Assembly (NCBI RefSeq): GCF_012516375.2
Contig: NZ_CP051204.2
Span: forward strand, 6,944,001-7,008,000
Direction of reading: 5' to 3'
From: Chitinophaga oryzae
GTDB taxonomy: Bacteria > Bacteroidota > Bacteroidia > Chitinophagales > Chitinophagaceae
DNA length: 64,000 bases
Position 1 is the first letter of the stretch, and every line of letters starts with the position of its first letter. The notes under the pieces are model-generated. The model searched no databases. It had not been told where the DNA came from and worked only from the letters and a program-made list of their open reading frames with translations. Positions 39,496 to 48,610 of the stretch are shown piece after piece. The translations under genes and the position numbers were made by a program.

Positions 39496-40845
39496 TTAAT
39501 TTTTCTTCAGTTTATCTGCCAGCGACACGGCATGCTGTATCAGCGCAGGTAAGGCTACCCCCTGCACAAAATTACTCCTGAGCAGTATACCGGGATAGTT
39601 ATGTTCCATGGCGGCAACGGCAGCACGCAACTTTGCATGTCCGGTATTCAGTTGCGGAATAGCCTGTTGAATAAAACTAAAATGCTGCATCACCGGACCT
39701 GCTGTCAACCCCAGCAGGGAACGGACCTCTCTGACCACCGTTTCCTGTAACTGCGCAACGCCCAGTTCATCGAAATAATGTTCCTGCCGGGAACCGCCTG
39801 TAAAAACGGTCAGCAGCAGTTTCCCATCGGGCGCTTTATGCGGGAAGATGGCCGAATTGCAGATGGCGCCGAGGAAATGCAGTTTTTCTGCATGCGGCAC
39901 CAGGAAACCAAACCCTTCCAGCGGCTGTGGCAGCGCGCTGGCGTCGAAGCCCAGGTGCAGTACGCCCATGCGCGGGTAACGTACCTGTTGCAACAAGGCG
40001 GACAGCCCTTCGTCCAGCGCCGCCAGCTGCCGCGCAGCGGCATAAGCCGGCGTGGTCAGGATAATACGGTCGGCCTCCAGCAGGGATTCCCCGTGCTGCC
40101 CGTCGCAAACCGCCTGGTAGCCGCCATCAGGCGCCACTACGATTTTTTTCACGGTCGTCTGAAAACGCACCGGTGTTTGCAGACGTTCCTGCAAACGCCG
40201 CGTCAGCGTTTGGTTACCACCCGCGAGGCTGATGATCTTACGGCCCGCCATCACCCCCTTTTCTTTCATGAGCCCTTTGGTGACGCTGCCATATTCCCTT
40301 TCCCAGCGCGGCAATGCGGGCAATACCTCGGCAATGCTGAGATGGTCGGGATCACCGGCATAAATACCGGATAATATCGGATCGAATAAATAATCGGCTA
40401 TCTCTTTGTTGAACCGGCGCTCCACGAAATGTGTGACCGTCTCTTCGCCCTGTACCGGCGCGGGTTTGCGGAACCGTTCGGTAAACAGGCGCCATTTGCT
40501 GCCACGACTGATATAATCAGATCCCATGATCTTGAACGGATGAGGCGATACAGCATGCAACCGGTTGTTTCTTACCAGGAAACGGTTCTTGCTGGCAGCG
40601 GTAGCAGTCAGTATCTCCTGCTCCAGGCCGATTTCCCGCAGAAACGCCATCGTTTCCGGCGTAGCGGCGATGGTATTCGGACCGGCGTCCAGCTCAAAAC
40701 CTTCTTTGTTGAATGACTGTATCACACCGCCGCTATGACCGGCTGCTTCCAGCACCTGGTAAGGCACTCCTCTTTTCTGCAGCTCGTAGGCGATGCTCAG
40801 GCCGGAAACACCGGCCCCGATGATCAAAACGGGTTTTTGTGGCAT
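39496..40845 (-). CDS. hemG: Protoporphyrinogen oxidase, FAD/oxygen-dependent (HemY type)
   Basis: 449 residues. Oxidises protoporphyrinogen IX to protoporphyrin IX. FAD site LIIGAGVSGLSIAYELQKRG, then GGVIQSFNKEGFELDAGPNT, FDPILSGIYAGDPDHLSI and the C-terminal HAKLRAAVAAMEHNYPGI with NFVQGVALPALI. It is the HemY-like flavoprotein, not the short flavodoxin-like E. coli HemG, although the symbol hemG is used for both. It follows hemH by 10 bases, so the last two steps of heme synthesis are co-transcribed. Confidence 0.93.
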   Translation of the reverse strand: MPQKPVLIIGAGVSGLSIAYELQKRGVPYQVLEAAGHSGGVIQSFNKEGFELDAGPNTIAATPETMAFLREIGLEQEILTATAASKNRFLVRNNRLHAVSPHPFKIMGSDYISRGSKWRLFTERFRKPAPVQGEETVTHFVERRFNKEIADYLFDPILSGIYAGDPDHLSIAEVLPALPRWEREYGSVTKGLMKEKGVMAGRKIISLAGGNQTLTRRLQERLQTPVRFQTTVKKIVVAPDGGYQAVCDGQHGESLLEADRIILTTPAYAAARQLAALDEGLSALLQQVRYPRMGVLHLGFDASALPQPLEGFGFLVPHAEKLHFLGAICNSAIFPHKAPDGKLLLTVFTGGSRQEHYFDELGVAQLQETVVREVRSLLGLTAGPVMQHFSFIQQAIPQLNTGHAKLRAAVAAMEHNYPGILLRSNFVQGVALPALIQHAVSLADKLKKN

Positions 40846-40855
40846 ATGGACAAGA

Positions 40856-41899
40856 TTATACGGTTTCCGCTTGCATGATCTGGTTACAGTATTTGACGAT
40901 AGCGTTTACCCACATCGGATGCACGTTCAGACAAGGGATCATGGTAAAACTATCGCCGCCGTTGTTCATAAACGAGTGTTTCCCTTCTACGGCGATCTCC
41001 TCCAGTGTTTCCAGGCAGTCAGACACAAACGCCGGACACACGACCAGCAGCTTTTTCTTTCCCTCTTTGGGCAACGTCTCCAGCAAACCGGCGGTATAAG
41101 GCTTCAGCCATTCCTCCCGGCCGAGGCGCGACTGGAAAGAGATGCCCCATTTCTCACGGGGCAGCCCCAGTTTAGCCGCTACCAGCTCCGCCGTGATCGT
41201 CACCTGGTGCCGGTAACAGAACTCATGGGCCGGCGACTTCACATGGCAACAATCCGTCACCTTCATGCAATGATGACCGGTGACATCGCCTTTACGGATA
41301 TGCCGTTCCGGTACCCCATGGTAGCTGAACAGCACATAATCGTGACTTTGTTGCAGGAAAGGGCGCATGCTCTCTGCGACGGCGTCAATATAGGCAGGCT
41401 CATCGTAGAAAGGCGGTATGACGGAGAGTTTAAATTTATATTTTTTCTTTTTGTGGATTTCTTTCGCATACTCCGCCGCTGTTTCGTATGAAGACATGGC
41501 GTAATGCGGATACAGCGGCAGCAGGATCACTTCCTTCAGCTGCGGGTTCTTCTTCAGCAGGTTGCCGAACGCCACTTCCGGGTGCGGATTGCCGTAACGC
41601 ATGGCTATCTCCACGGGTACATCCATATCATGCTGCACAGCCGCCTGTAATTGTTTGGTAAGCACGATCAGCGGAGAGCCGTCTTCCCACCAGATAGAGG
41701 AATAAGCTTCGGCAGACTTCTCCGCACGGCGGGGAACAATGATGCCTTCTATGAGTATTTTACGGAACAGCCATGGATAATCAATCACGCGCTTGTCCAT
41801 CAGAAACTCCAGCAGATAACGTTTTACATCGGGAACTGCCGTACTGTCGGGCGAACCCAGATTCATCAGAATAATGCCAACTTCAGATTTAGATACCAT
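40856..41899 (-). CDS. hemH: Ferrochelatase
   Basis: 347 residues from the ATG at 41899. Inserts Fe2+ into protoporphyrin IX. Marks: GIILMNLGSPDSTAVPDVKRYL, the catalytic His in FSYHGVPERHIRKGD, and SFQSRLGREEWLKPYT. The Cys residues near the middle (HHCMKVTDCCHV) are of the kind seen in some Bacteroidota ferrochelatases, where I would not assume an Fe-S cluster. It is divergent from hemA across a 299-base gap, with a TACTTTTG box at 41919-41926. Confidence 0.95.
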   Translation of the reverse strand: MVSKSEVGIILMNLGSPDSTAVPDVKRYLLEFLMDKRVIDYPWLFRKILIEGIIVPRRAEKSAEAYSSIWWEDGSPLIVLTKQLQAAVQHDMDVPVEIAMRYGNPHPEVAFGNLLKKNPQLKEVILLPLYPHYAMSSYETAAEYAKEIHKKKKYKFKLSVIPPFYDEPAYIDAVAESMRPFLQQSHDYVLFSYHGVPERHIRKGDVTGHHCMKVTDCCHVKSPAHEFCYRHQVTITAELVAAKLGLPREKWGISFQSRLGREEWLKPYTAGLLETLPKEGKKKLLVVCPAFVSDCLETLEEIAVEGKHSFMNNGGDSFTMIPCLNVHPMWVNAIVKYCNQIMQAETV

Positions 41900-41918
41900 G
41901 GTGCTTAATAAATTGCTG

Positions 41919-41926
41919 CAAAAGTA
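41919..41926 (-). promoter_or_regulatory. hemH promoter -7 box
   Basis: Minus-strand TACTTTTG, 20 bases upstream of the hemH ATG. Confidence 0.55.
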
Positions 41927-42167
41927 AATAACAAATCCACACAAAATGCTTTTTCAGGAAGGGCCTGCAAAGCCCCGTCGCCGGCCCTAATGTCATGTGT
42001 TTGTAATGAATCCAATGGTATTTTTCGTATATTCGTGCCGCTATCCGCGCTATGACGCCAAACAGGCAAAAAACTGATAAAAATCATTTTTTCATCGTAC
42101 AGAACACCAGTAGGAGAAATGACACACTAATGACAGCCTAATCCCTTTTGTTTGCGGCGTATGCAAG

Positions 42168-42175
42168 TATTTTTG
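42168..42175 (+). promoter_or_regulatory. hemA operon promoter -7 box
   Basis: TATTTTTG, 23 bases before the hemA ATG, with TTTGTTTG near 42147-42154 in the place of the -33 element. The 299-base hemH/hemA gap probably holds shared control of both heme operons; I see no clear palindromic operator in it. Confidence 0.55.
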
Positions 42176-42198
42176 CAGCCGGAAGCTTATTCAAAAAC

Positions 42199-43452
42199 AT
42201 GCAGGTCAGTCACTCAAAAGAAATAGCAAATTTTCATATCGTTGGCATCAACTATAAGAAAACCGACGCTGCTATCAGGGGATTATACGCCATTAATCCG
42301 GCCCAATACCAACAACTCCTGGAGCATGCCAGGACTGTGCAATTAGATGATCTCTTTGTACTCTCCACTTGTAACAGAACAGAAGTATACGGGTTCGCCA
42401 ATTCTGCCGGCGACCTGCTGGACCTGCTGTCCCGCGAGACGCACGGCGATCGTGCGCAGCTGGAAGAACTGGCCTATGTTAAATCCGGCGAAGAAGCCAT
42501 CCGTCACCTGTACCAGGTAGGCACCGGCCTCGACTCACAGATCCTCGGCGATTATGAGATCATCGGCCAGATACGCAACGCCGCCAAATTCGCCAAGGCG
42601 CAGCAATGCCTCGGCAGCTTCCTTGAAAGACTGGTCAACAGCGTACTGCAAGTCTCCAAACTGATCAAGACAGAAACCGGCCTTAGCAAAGGCACCGTAT
42701 CAGTGGCTTTCGCCACCGTGCGCCTGCTGGAACGCCAATGCCCGGACATCCGCAATAAAAAAATCGTACTCGTAGGCGTAGGCAAAATAGGCCGCAACAC
42801 CTGCAAGAACATGATAGAATACCTGGGCGTGAAAGAGATCACCCTCATCAACCGCACGCTCCAGGTGGCCGCCGATTTCGCCGGCCAGCACGGACTCCGC
42901 TACGCACCCTACGAAAACATGGTCCCTGAAATGCAGGCCGCCGATGTAGTGCTCGTAGCCTCCAATGCCCCCGAACCTACGGTACTGGCATCCCACTTCC
43001 ATCAGTCCTCCCCTAAACTGATTGTCGACCTCTCCATCCCGTTCAACGTGGAATCGGCTGTAGGCGACCTGGAACATGTGTCCCTGATCAACGTCGATGA
43101 ACTGTCCAAAGTACAGGACGAAACCCTGCAAAACAGGCTGGGTGAAGTGCCCAAAGCCCTCGCCATCATCGAGGAGTATATGGCCGAATTCCTCTACTGG
43201 TACAAAATGCGCAAACATGCCGTAGTACTCAAAGCAGTAAAAGACAAATTACAGGAGATCCACACCCGCGAAATACAACAACAGAAAAATGGCTCCGGCT
43301 ATAAAGTGGAAGACATGGAACAGGTGTCTTCCCGTATCATCCAGAAAATGATCAATCTCATGGCAGGCAAGGTCCGCAAGGAAACCGACAAAAGCGACCT
43401 GTATATCGCCATGATCAACGATATTTTCGAAGCAGGCGTCAAGCAGGACTAA
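42199..43452 (+). CDS. hemA: Glutamyl-tRNA reductase
   Basis: 417 residues from the ATG at 42199. Reduces glutamyl-tRNA to glutamate-1-semialdehyde, the committed step of C5 heme synthesis. Catalytic Cys in LSTCNRTEVYGF, then GLDSQILGDYEIIGQIRNA, the NADPH site IVLVGVGKIGRNTCKNMIEY and the C-terminal helical dimerisation domain. First gene of hemA-C-D-E-F-x-B-L, with hemC 5 bases downstream. Confidence 0.96.
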   Translation: MQVSHSKEIANFHIVGINYKKTDAAIRGLYAINPAQYQQLLEHARTVQLDDLFVLSTCNRTEVYGFANSAGDLLDLLSRETHGDRAQLEELAYVKSGEEAIRHLYQVGTGLDSQILGDYEIIGQIRNAAKFAKAQQCLGSFLERLVNSVLQVSKLIKTETGLSKGTVSVAFATVRLLERQCPDIRNKKIVLVGVGKIGRNTCKNMIEYLGVKEITLINRTLQVAADFAGQHGLRYAPYENMVPEMQAADVVLVASNAPEPTVLASHFHQSSPKLIVDLSIPFNVESAVGDLEHVSLINVDELSKVQDETLQNRLGEVPKALAIIEEYMAEFLYWYKMRKHAVVLKAVKDKLQEIHTREIQQQKNGSGYKVEDMEQVSSRIIQKMINLMAGKVRKETDKSDLYIAMINDIFEAGVKQD

Positions 43453-43457
43453 TCATC

Positions 43458-44378
43458 ATGGACAAAATTATCAGGATAGGCACACGAGAAAGCCAGCTGG
43501 CCTTATGGCAGGCACACCAGGTCAATGATCTGCTCAATGCACAGGGCTACAAAACTACCCTCGTGCCCATCAAAAGCGAAGGCGACATCGACCTCGTTAC
43601 TCCGCTGTACGAAATCGGCGTTCAGGGCATCTTCACCAAAAGCCTCGACCTGGCGCTGCTCAACAACCGCATCGACATTGCCGTTCACTCTTTCAAAGAC
43701 GTGCCCACCCAGCTGCCCCAACAGATTGTACAGGCAGCCGTGTTAAAGCGCGGACCGGTAAAAGACCTGCTGGTATATAAAAACGATACTTCTTTCCTCG
43801 ATCAGCCGGACTATGTGGCCAACATCGCCACCAGCAGCGTACGCCGCAAGGCACAGTGGCTGCGGAAATATCCGCAACACCAGCTGCACAACCTGCGCGG
43901 CAACGTCAACACCCGCCTCCAAAAACTGGCGGCAGAGAACTGGGACGGCGCCATCTTCGCCGTGGCCGGACTGGAAAGGATCAACGTACGCCCGGCCAAT
44001 TCCATAGACCTGGACTGGATGCTGCCCGCTCCCGCACAGGGCGCCGTGGTGGCCGTATGCCGCGAAGACGATACCTTCTGCCGCGAAGCCTGCGCCGCCT
44101 TTAACCATGCGGAAACAGCCCTCGCCACCGCTATTGAACGCGAATTCCTGCGTACCCTGATGGGCGGATGCACCACCCCTATCAGCGCCTACGCCCATAT
44201 TGATAATAATACCGTACACTTCAGCGGGGAACTCTGCAGCCTCGACGGCTCCCGGTTCTTCTCCATCAGCCGCGAAGTGCCAGCAACAGCCGCACAACAC
44301 CTCGGCCAGTCCGCCGCGGAAGAAATCATGGCGCAGGGCGGCGCTGAATTAGTAGCTGAAATCAGAAATGCCGGATAA
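43458..44378 (+). CDS. hemC: Porphobilinogen deaminase
   Basis: 306 residues. Joins four porphobilinogens into hydroxymethylbilane. RIGTRESQLALWQAHQV start, HSFKDVPTQLP with the catalytic Asp region, SSVRRKAQWL and RGNVNTRLQKL. The Cys that holds the dipyrromethane cofactor is in LMGGCTTPISAYA. Its end overlaps hemD by 11 bases. Confidence 0.96.
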   Translation: MDKIIRIGTRESQLALWQAHQVNDLLNAQGYKTTLVPIKSEGDIDLVTPLYEIGVQGIFTKSLDLALLNNRIDIAVHSFKDVPTQLPQQIVQAAVLKRGPVKDLLVYKNDTSFLDQPDYVANIATSSVRRKAQWLRKYPQHQLHNLRGNVNTRLQKLAAENWDGAIFAVAGLERINVRPANSIDLDWMLPAPAQGAVVAVCREDDTFCREACAAFNHAETALATAIEREFLRTLMGGCTTPISAYAHIDNNTVHFSGELCSLDGSRFFSISREVPATAAQHLGQSAAEEIMAQGGAELVAEIRNAG

Positions 44379-45114
44379 TGCCAAATACCGTATACTGTGT
44401 ACCAGGCCCCTGCCTGGAAACCTGATCGCCGAAGCCGGCGATCACGGTATTACTGTGGAAGTACAGGATTTTATCCAGATAAAACCGCTGGCCAACAAAG
44501 ACCTGCTGGGGGAGGAAAATATGATCCGTATATTCAGCGACAACACGATACCGATCGTTTTTACCAGTGCACATGCGGCAGACATCTTCCTCAGATATTA
44601 TCTTCATAATAGTGATACCTTTTATATCATCAGCAACCCAGTCTGCTGCATAAACGGTAACACAAAAAAACTTCTGCAGCAGGAACTGCCGGAGAACCCC
44701 ATCCTCGCGGAAGCCTCCTATGGCAAAGACCTGGCAGCGGCCATTATCGCACTGGACAATATCCGCGAAGTACATTTTTTCTGCGGCAACCAGCGCCGCG
44801 ATGAACTGCCGCAAAGCTTACGGGACGCAGGCATTACGGTCAACGAATACGTGATCTACGAAAACATTCCCACGCCCACCGTGGTGGCCGATGAATACGA
44901 TGGGATCATGTTTTTCAGCCCCAGCGCGGTAAAAAGCTATTTTTCCGCCAACAGGCTGCCGCTGAAGACCGTGTGTTTTGCCATCGGCAGAACAACCGCC
45001 ACCCTCCTGAGGGAATACACTGATAACAAGATCATCATGGCCCCCTTCACTGATGCGGAGTCTATGGTGAAAACAGCTATATTTTACTTTAACAACATTA
45101 ATTGCTACGAATGA
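44368..45114 (+). CDS. hemD: Uroporphyrinogen-III synthase
   Basis: 248 residues. Closes and inverts ring D of hydroxymethylbilane. HemD proteins are poorly conserved. The two-lobe pattern is visible ([11 protein letters not shown] start, [42 protein letters not shown]). Assignment is firm through context: it overlaps hemC by 11 bases and hemE by ATGA. Confidence 0.93.
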   Translation: MPDNAKYRILCTRPLPGNLIAEAGDHGITVEVQDFIQIKPLANKDLLGEENMIRIFSDNTIPIVFTSAHAADIFLRYYLHNSDTFYIISNPVCCINGNTKKLLQQELPENPILAEASYGKDLAAAIIALDNIREVHFFCGNQRRDELPQSLRDAGITVNEYVIYENIPTPTVVADEYDGIMFFSPSAVKSYFSANRLPLKTVCFAIGRTTATLLREYTDNKIIMAPFTDAESMVKTAIFYFNNINCYE

Positions 45115-46139
45115 GCGCATTGAAGAATGATTTATTGCTGAAGGCCCTTAGAGGCGAAACTGTTTCCCGCACGCCCGTATGGATGATGCGTCAGGCAGGC
45201 CGCTATTTACCGGATTATATCAAACTGCGTGATAAATATAGCTTCTTTGAACGCTGTGAAAATCCTGAACTGGCCACTGAAATCACCGTGATGCCGGTAG
45301 ACCAGGTAGGTGTGGACGCCGCCATCATTTTCTCCGATATCCTCGTGGTACCGCAGGCAATGGGCATGGAAGTACAGCTGGTGGAAAAAGTAGGTCCCCT
45401 GCTGCCACAGCCGGTAAAAGGCGCAAACGACCTTCAACGTTTATGCGTTCCCGATGTACACGAAAGACTGCATTATGTATTCGATGCCCTGAAGCTCACC
45501 AAACAAACCCTCGCCGGCCGCGTGCCGCTGATCGGTTTCGCCGGTGCGCCATGGACATTACTCTGTTATATGGTACAGGGCAAAGGCTCCAAAACATTCG
45601 ATGAGGCCAAAGCTTTCTGTTACCAGCAACCTGCCGTAGCGCATCAGCTGCTGCAGATGATCACCGATACCACCATCGCTTACCTGAAAGCACAGGTAGC
45701 CGCCGGTGCAGACACCGTTCAGGTATTCGACTCCTGGGGTGGCCTGCTCAGCCCGGTGGACTTTGAAACGTTCTCCCTGCAATACATCCGCCAGATCGTG
45801 GCAGCGATGAAAGATGTTTGTCCGACCATCGTTTTCGCCAAAGGCGCCTGGTTTGCGCTGGAAGACATGGCAGCCACCGGCGCCCATGGCCTCGGCATCG
45901 ACTGGTGCATTAAACCGGAGCTGGCCCGCCAGTTTGCCGGCAGCAACATCACCCTGCAGGGCAACTTCGACCCGGCCAAACTGCTGGCGCCCATCCCTGA
46001 AATCGAGAAATCAGTGAAGGAAATGCTGAAAGGCTTCGGCCGCCAGCGTTATATCGCCAACCTCGGCCACGGCATCCTGCCCAACGTACCGGTAGACCAT
46101 GCCAAAGCATTTGTTGAAACAGTTAAAGCACACGGCTAA
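45111..46139 (+). CDS. hemE: Uroporphyrinogen decarboxylase
   Basis: 342 residues from the ATG at 45111, which overlaps the hemD stop (ATGA). Removes four acetate carboxyls to give coproporphyrinogen III. Signatures: [55 protein letters not shown] and the final [12 protein letters not shown]. Confidence 0.97.
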   Translation: MSALKNDLLLKALRGETVSRTPVWMMRQAGRYLPDYIKLRDKYSFFERCENPELATEITVMPVDQVGVDAAIIFSDILVVPQAMGMEVQLVEKVGPLLPQPVKGANDLQRLCVPDVHERLHYVFDALKLTKQTLAGRVPLIGFAGAPWTLLCYMVQGKGSKTFDEAKAFCYQQPAVAHQLLQMITDTTIAYLKAQVAAGADTVQVFDSWGGLLSPVDFETFSLQYIRQIVAAMKDVCPTIVFAKGAWFALEDMAATGAHGLGIDWCIKPELARQFAGSNITLQGNFDPAKLLAPIPEIEKSVKEMLKGFGRQRYIANLGHGILPNVPVDHAKAFVETVKAHG

Positions 46140-46146
46140 ACCTATC

Positions 46147-47061
46147 ATGAGCATCAAAAACGAATTCATCGCCTTTATACGGGACCTGCAGGATGAAATA
46201 TGCAGCGCCTTCGAAAAAACAGATGGCAAAGCCACCTTCCGGGAAGACCACTGGGAACGCCCCGGCGGCGGTGGCGGCCGCTCCCGCGTGATCGCCGATG
46301 GCAACGTGTTTGAAAAAGGCGGCGTCAGCACCTCCGTGGTACATGGCGACCTGCCCGAAGTGATGGCGCAGCAGTTTGGCGTGAGCAACAGCAAATTCAT
46401 GGCCTGCGGCATCTCCCTGGTGATCCATCCGCTCAACCCGTTCGTGCCCACCGTACATGCCAATTTCCGCTATTTCGAACTGTATGACCAGGACGGACAG
46501 CTGAAAGACAGCTGGTTCGGCGGCGGCGCCGATCTTACGCCGTATTATCTCGAAGAAAAAGACGGCAGCCACTTCCACCGCACTTTCAAAGAAGCCTGTG
46601 ACCCTTTCGGCGCAGACCTCTATCCGAAATACAAAAAACACTGCGATGAATATTTCGTGAATAAACACCGCAATAACGAAGCCCGCGGCATAGGCGGTAT
46701 CTTCTACGACTACCTCCGCCCCAATGCGGAAAAAACCGCAGAAGAACTCTTCGCTTTCTCCAAAGCCAACGGTAAAGCTTTCCTGAAGGCTTACCTGCCC
46801 ATCGTGGAGAAAACCAAAGACCTTCCCTATACCGAAGCCCACAGAAGCTGGCAGGCGTATAGGCGTGGCCGTTATGTGGAATTCAATCTTATTCACGACC
46901 GCGGCACTTTGTTCGGACTAAAAACCAATGGCCGTACAGAGTCCATCCTGATGAGCCTTCCGCCGGTAGCCCGCTGGGAATACGATTTCCATCCGGTCCC
47001 CGGAAGCCCCGAGGCACAGCTCACTGAATGGCTGAAGCCGCGCGACTGGATTAATATTTAG
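46147..47061 (+). CDS. hemF: Oxygen-dependent coproporphyrinogen-III oxidase
   Basis: 304 residues from the ATG at 46147, 7 bases after hemE. Converts coproporphyrinogen III to protoporphyrinogen IX using O2. Visible: GVSTSVVHGDLPE, GISLVIHPLNPFVPTVHANFRYFE, GGGADLTPYYL, RGIGGIFYDYL and GLKTNGRTESILMSLPP. The use of HemF indicates that this route works aerobically. The TAG stop is directly followed by the left arm of a family-B repeat. Confidence 0.97.
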   Translation: MSIKNEFIAFIRDLQDEICSAFEKTDGKATFREDHWERPGGGGGRSRVIADGNVFEKGGVSTSVVHGDLPEVMAQQFGVSNSKFMACGISLVIHPLNPFVPTVHANFRYFELYDQDGQLKDSWFGGGADLTPYYLEEKDGSHFHRTFKEACDPFGADLYPKYKKHCDEYFVNKHRNNEARGIGGIFYDYLRPNAEKTAEELFAFSKANGKAFLKAYLPIVEKTKDLPYTEAHRSWQAYRRGRYVEFNLIHDRGTLFGLKTNGRTESILMSLPPVARWEYDFHPVPGSPEAQLTEWLKPRDWINI

Positions 47062-47095
47062 AGATTTGGGGATTTTTTGATTTTGGGATTTCGGG
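47059..47095. repeat. Family-B element, left half (split copy 3)
   Basis: After the hemF TAG come AGATTTGGGGATTTTTTG and further GATTT units. The matching inverse half is 450 bases away at 47542, on the other side of a small gene. Elsewhere the two halves enclose only a short loop. Confidence 0.75.
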
Positions 47096-47187
47096 AAGAA
47101 TGAAATGGAAAGGAAGTGAATACGAAATATGGAGGTTATTGGGTAAATTGAATAACAATTGATTTGTTAACCAACCCTCAATATTCC

Positions 47188-47559
47188 ATGAATAAATTCA
47201 CTTTACAGGATAGAACAAAAAAGTTTCATATTGCTGTTATTCAACTATGTGAGACTTTACCTAAAAATGCTGCTGCATATGAAATCGCCAAACAGTTAAT
47301 CAGATCTGCCGGTAGTGTTGGCGCCAATTACCGGGCTGCCTGCCGTGCCAAATCCAGAACCGATTTTATATATAAAATAAAGGTAGTGCTGGAAGAAGCT
47401 GATGAATCGTTATACTGGCTGGAAATTCTGACAGCCACACGGATTGTTACTTCTACAATGGCCAGCACACTAATAAATGAAGCGAAAGAACTGGTGCTGA
47501 TATTCAATGCAACAGACAAAACTGCTAAGGATAACTTAAGCAAATCAAAAAATCCGTAA
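47188..47559 (+). CDS. Four-helix-bundle protein (23S rRNA IVS / S23 family)
   Basis: 123 residues from the ATG at 47188. The pattern QDRTKKFHIAVIQLCETLPK, AKQLIRSAGSVGANYRAACR, AKSRTDFIYKIKVVLEEADE and ESLYWLEILTA is that of S23/four-helix-bundle proteins, first known from ORFs in 23S rRNA intervening sequences and structurally like the Avd protein of diversity-generating retroelements. Their role is unknown; nucleic-acid binding is suspected. It has no place in heme synthesis and breaks the hemF-hemB junction. It is bracketed by inverse halves of a family-B repeat, and its last residues (KSKNP) and stop are read from the right half. Confidence 0.9.
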   Translation: MNKFTLQDRTKKFHIAVIQLCETLPKNAAAYEIAKQLIRSAGSVGANYRAACRAKSRTDFIYKIKVVLEEADESLYWLEILTATRIVTSTMASTLINEAKELVLIFNATDKTAKDNLSKSKNP

Positions 47560-47577
47560 ATCAAAAAATTCGAAAAT
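47542..47577. repeat. Family-B element, right half (split copy 3)
   Basis: AAATCAAAAAATCCGTAAATC plus AAAAAATTCGAAAAT (split here for length) is the inverse type of the left half at 47059. It ends 3 bases before the hemB ATG. Confidence 0.75.
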
Positions 47578-47580
47578 ACA

Positions 47581-48555
47581 ATGATGATAAGAAGAAACCG
47601 TATCCTGCGCACCTCCCCTGCCATTCGTGCAATGGTAGCAGAAACAATATTGCGGCCGAGTGATTTCATCGCCCCTCTGTTTGTGACTGAAGGAGAAAAT
47701 GTGCAGGAAGAGATCAGCTCAATGCCCGGTTATTTCCGGTATTCTCTGGACCTCACCATCCGGGAGGCCAAAGAATTATGGAGCCTCGGCATTAAAAGTG
47801 TATTGCTTTTTGTGAAAGCGCCCGATAGCGTTAAAGATAACAAAGGTACCGAAGCGGTGAATCCCAACGGGTTGATGCAACGTGCCATCCGTGGTATTAA
47901 AGAGGCCGTTCCGGATATGGTAGTGATGACAGACGTGGCGCTCGACCCCTACTCCAGCTACGGCCACGATGGTATCGTGGAAGGCACCGAAATCGTCAAC
48001 GATCCTACGGTGGAGGTACTGGCCCGCATGAGCCTCAGCCATGCACAGGCCGGCGCCGATTTCGTGGCGCCCAGCGATATGATGGACGGCCGCATCCTCG
48101 CCATCCGTAATATCCTTGAACAAAACGGTTTCGATAAAACAGGCATCATGGCCTACAGCGCCAAATACGCCTCCTGCTTCTACGGTCCTTTCCGCGATGC
48201 GCTGGACTCCGCCCCCGGCTTCGGCGACAAAAAGACCTACCAGATGGACTACGCCAATTCCCGCGAAGCGATCAAGGAAACGCTGATGGACATCGAAGAA
48301 GGCGCCGATATCGTGATGGTAAAGCCTGCTATGGCTTACCTCGATATCATGCGCATCATCAAAGACCGTACAACCGTCCCCGTTAGCGCCTATCATGTCA
48401 GCGGCGAATATGCTATGATCAAAGCGGCAGCACAAAACGGCTGGCTCGACGAGAACAAGGCCATCCTGGAAAGCATGACCAGCATCAAACGTGCCGGCGC
48501 CGATCTGATCGCCACCTATTTCGCGAAAGATGCCGTAAGATTGCTGAATGCTTAA
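47581..48555 (+). CDS. hemB: Delta-aminolevulinic acid dehydratase (porphobilinogen synthase)
   Basis: 324 residues. Condenses two 5-aminolevulinates. The usual Cys-rich zinc triad is replaced: VMTDVALDPYSSYGHDGIV has Ala, Asp and Asp where zinc enzymes have Cys, so it should be the Mg/K-dependent type. The Schiff-base lysines are in MAYSAKYASCFYGPFRDA and DIVMVKPAMAYLD. The ATG lies directly after a repeat half, so its expression may depend on read-through from hemF or on a promoter in the inserted segment. Confidence 0.96.
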   Translation: MMIRRNRILRTSPAIRAMVAETILRPSDFIAPLFVTEGENVQEEISSMPGYFRYSLDLTIREAKELWSLGIKSVLLFVKAPDSVKDNKGTEAVNPNGLMQRAIRGIKEAVPDMVVMTDVALDPYSSYGHDGIVEGTEIVNDPTVEVLARMSLSHAQAGADFVAPSDMMDGRILAIRNILEQNGFDKTGIMAYSAKYASCFYGPFRDALDSAPGFGDKKTYQMDYANSREAIKETLMDIEEGADIVMVKPAMAYLDIMRIIKDRTTVPVSAYHVSGEYAMIKAAAQNGWLDENKAILESMTSIKRAGADLIATYFAKDAVRLLNA

Positions 48556-48610
48556 TTCCGTATCTTACAATAAGAAAAATAACAAAATAACTAAATAACA
48601 AAATCTTTTC

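Noticed and set aside
47188..47559. Four-helix-bundle protein as the Avd of a diversity-generating retroelement
   Set aside because: No reverse transcriptase, template repeat or variable repeat lies nearby; only the fold family is shared.
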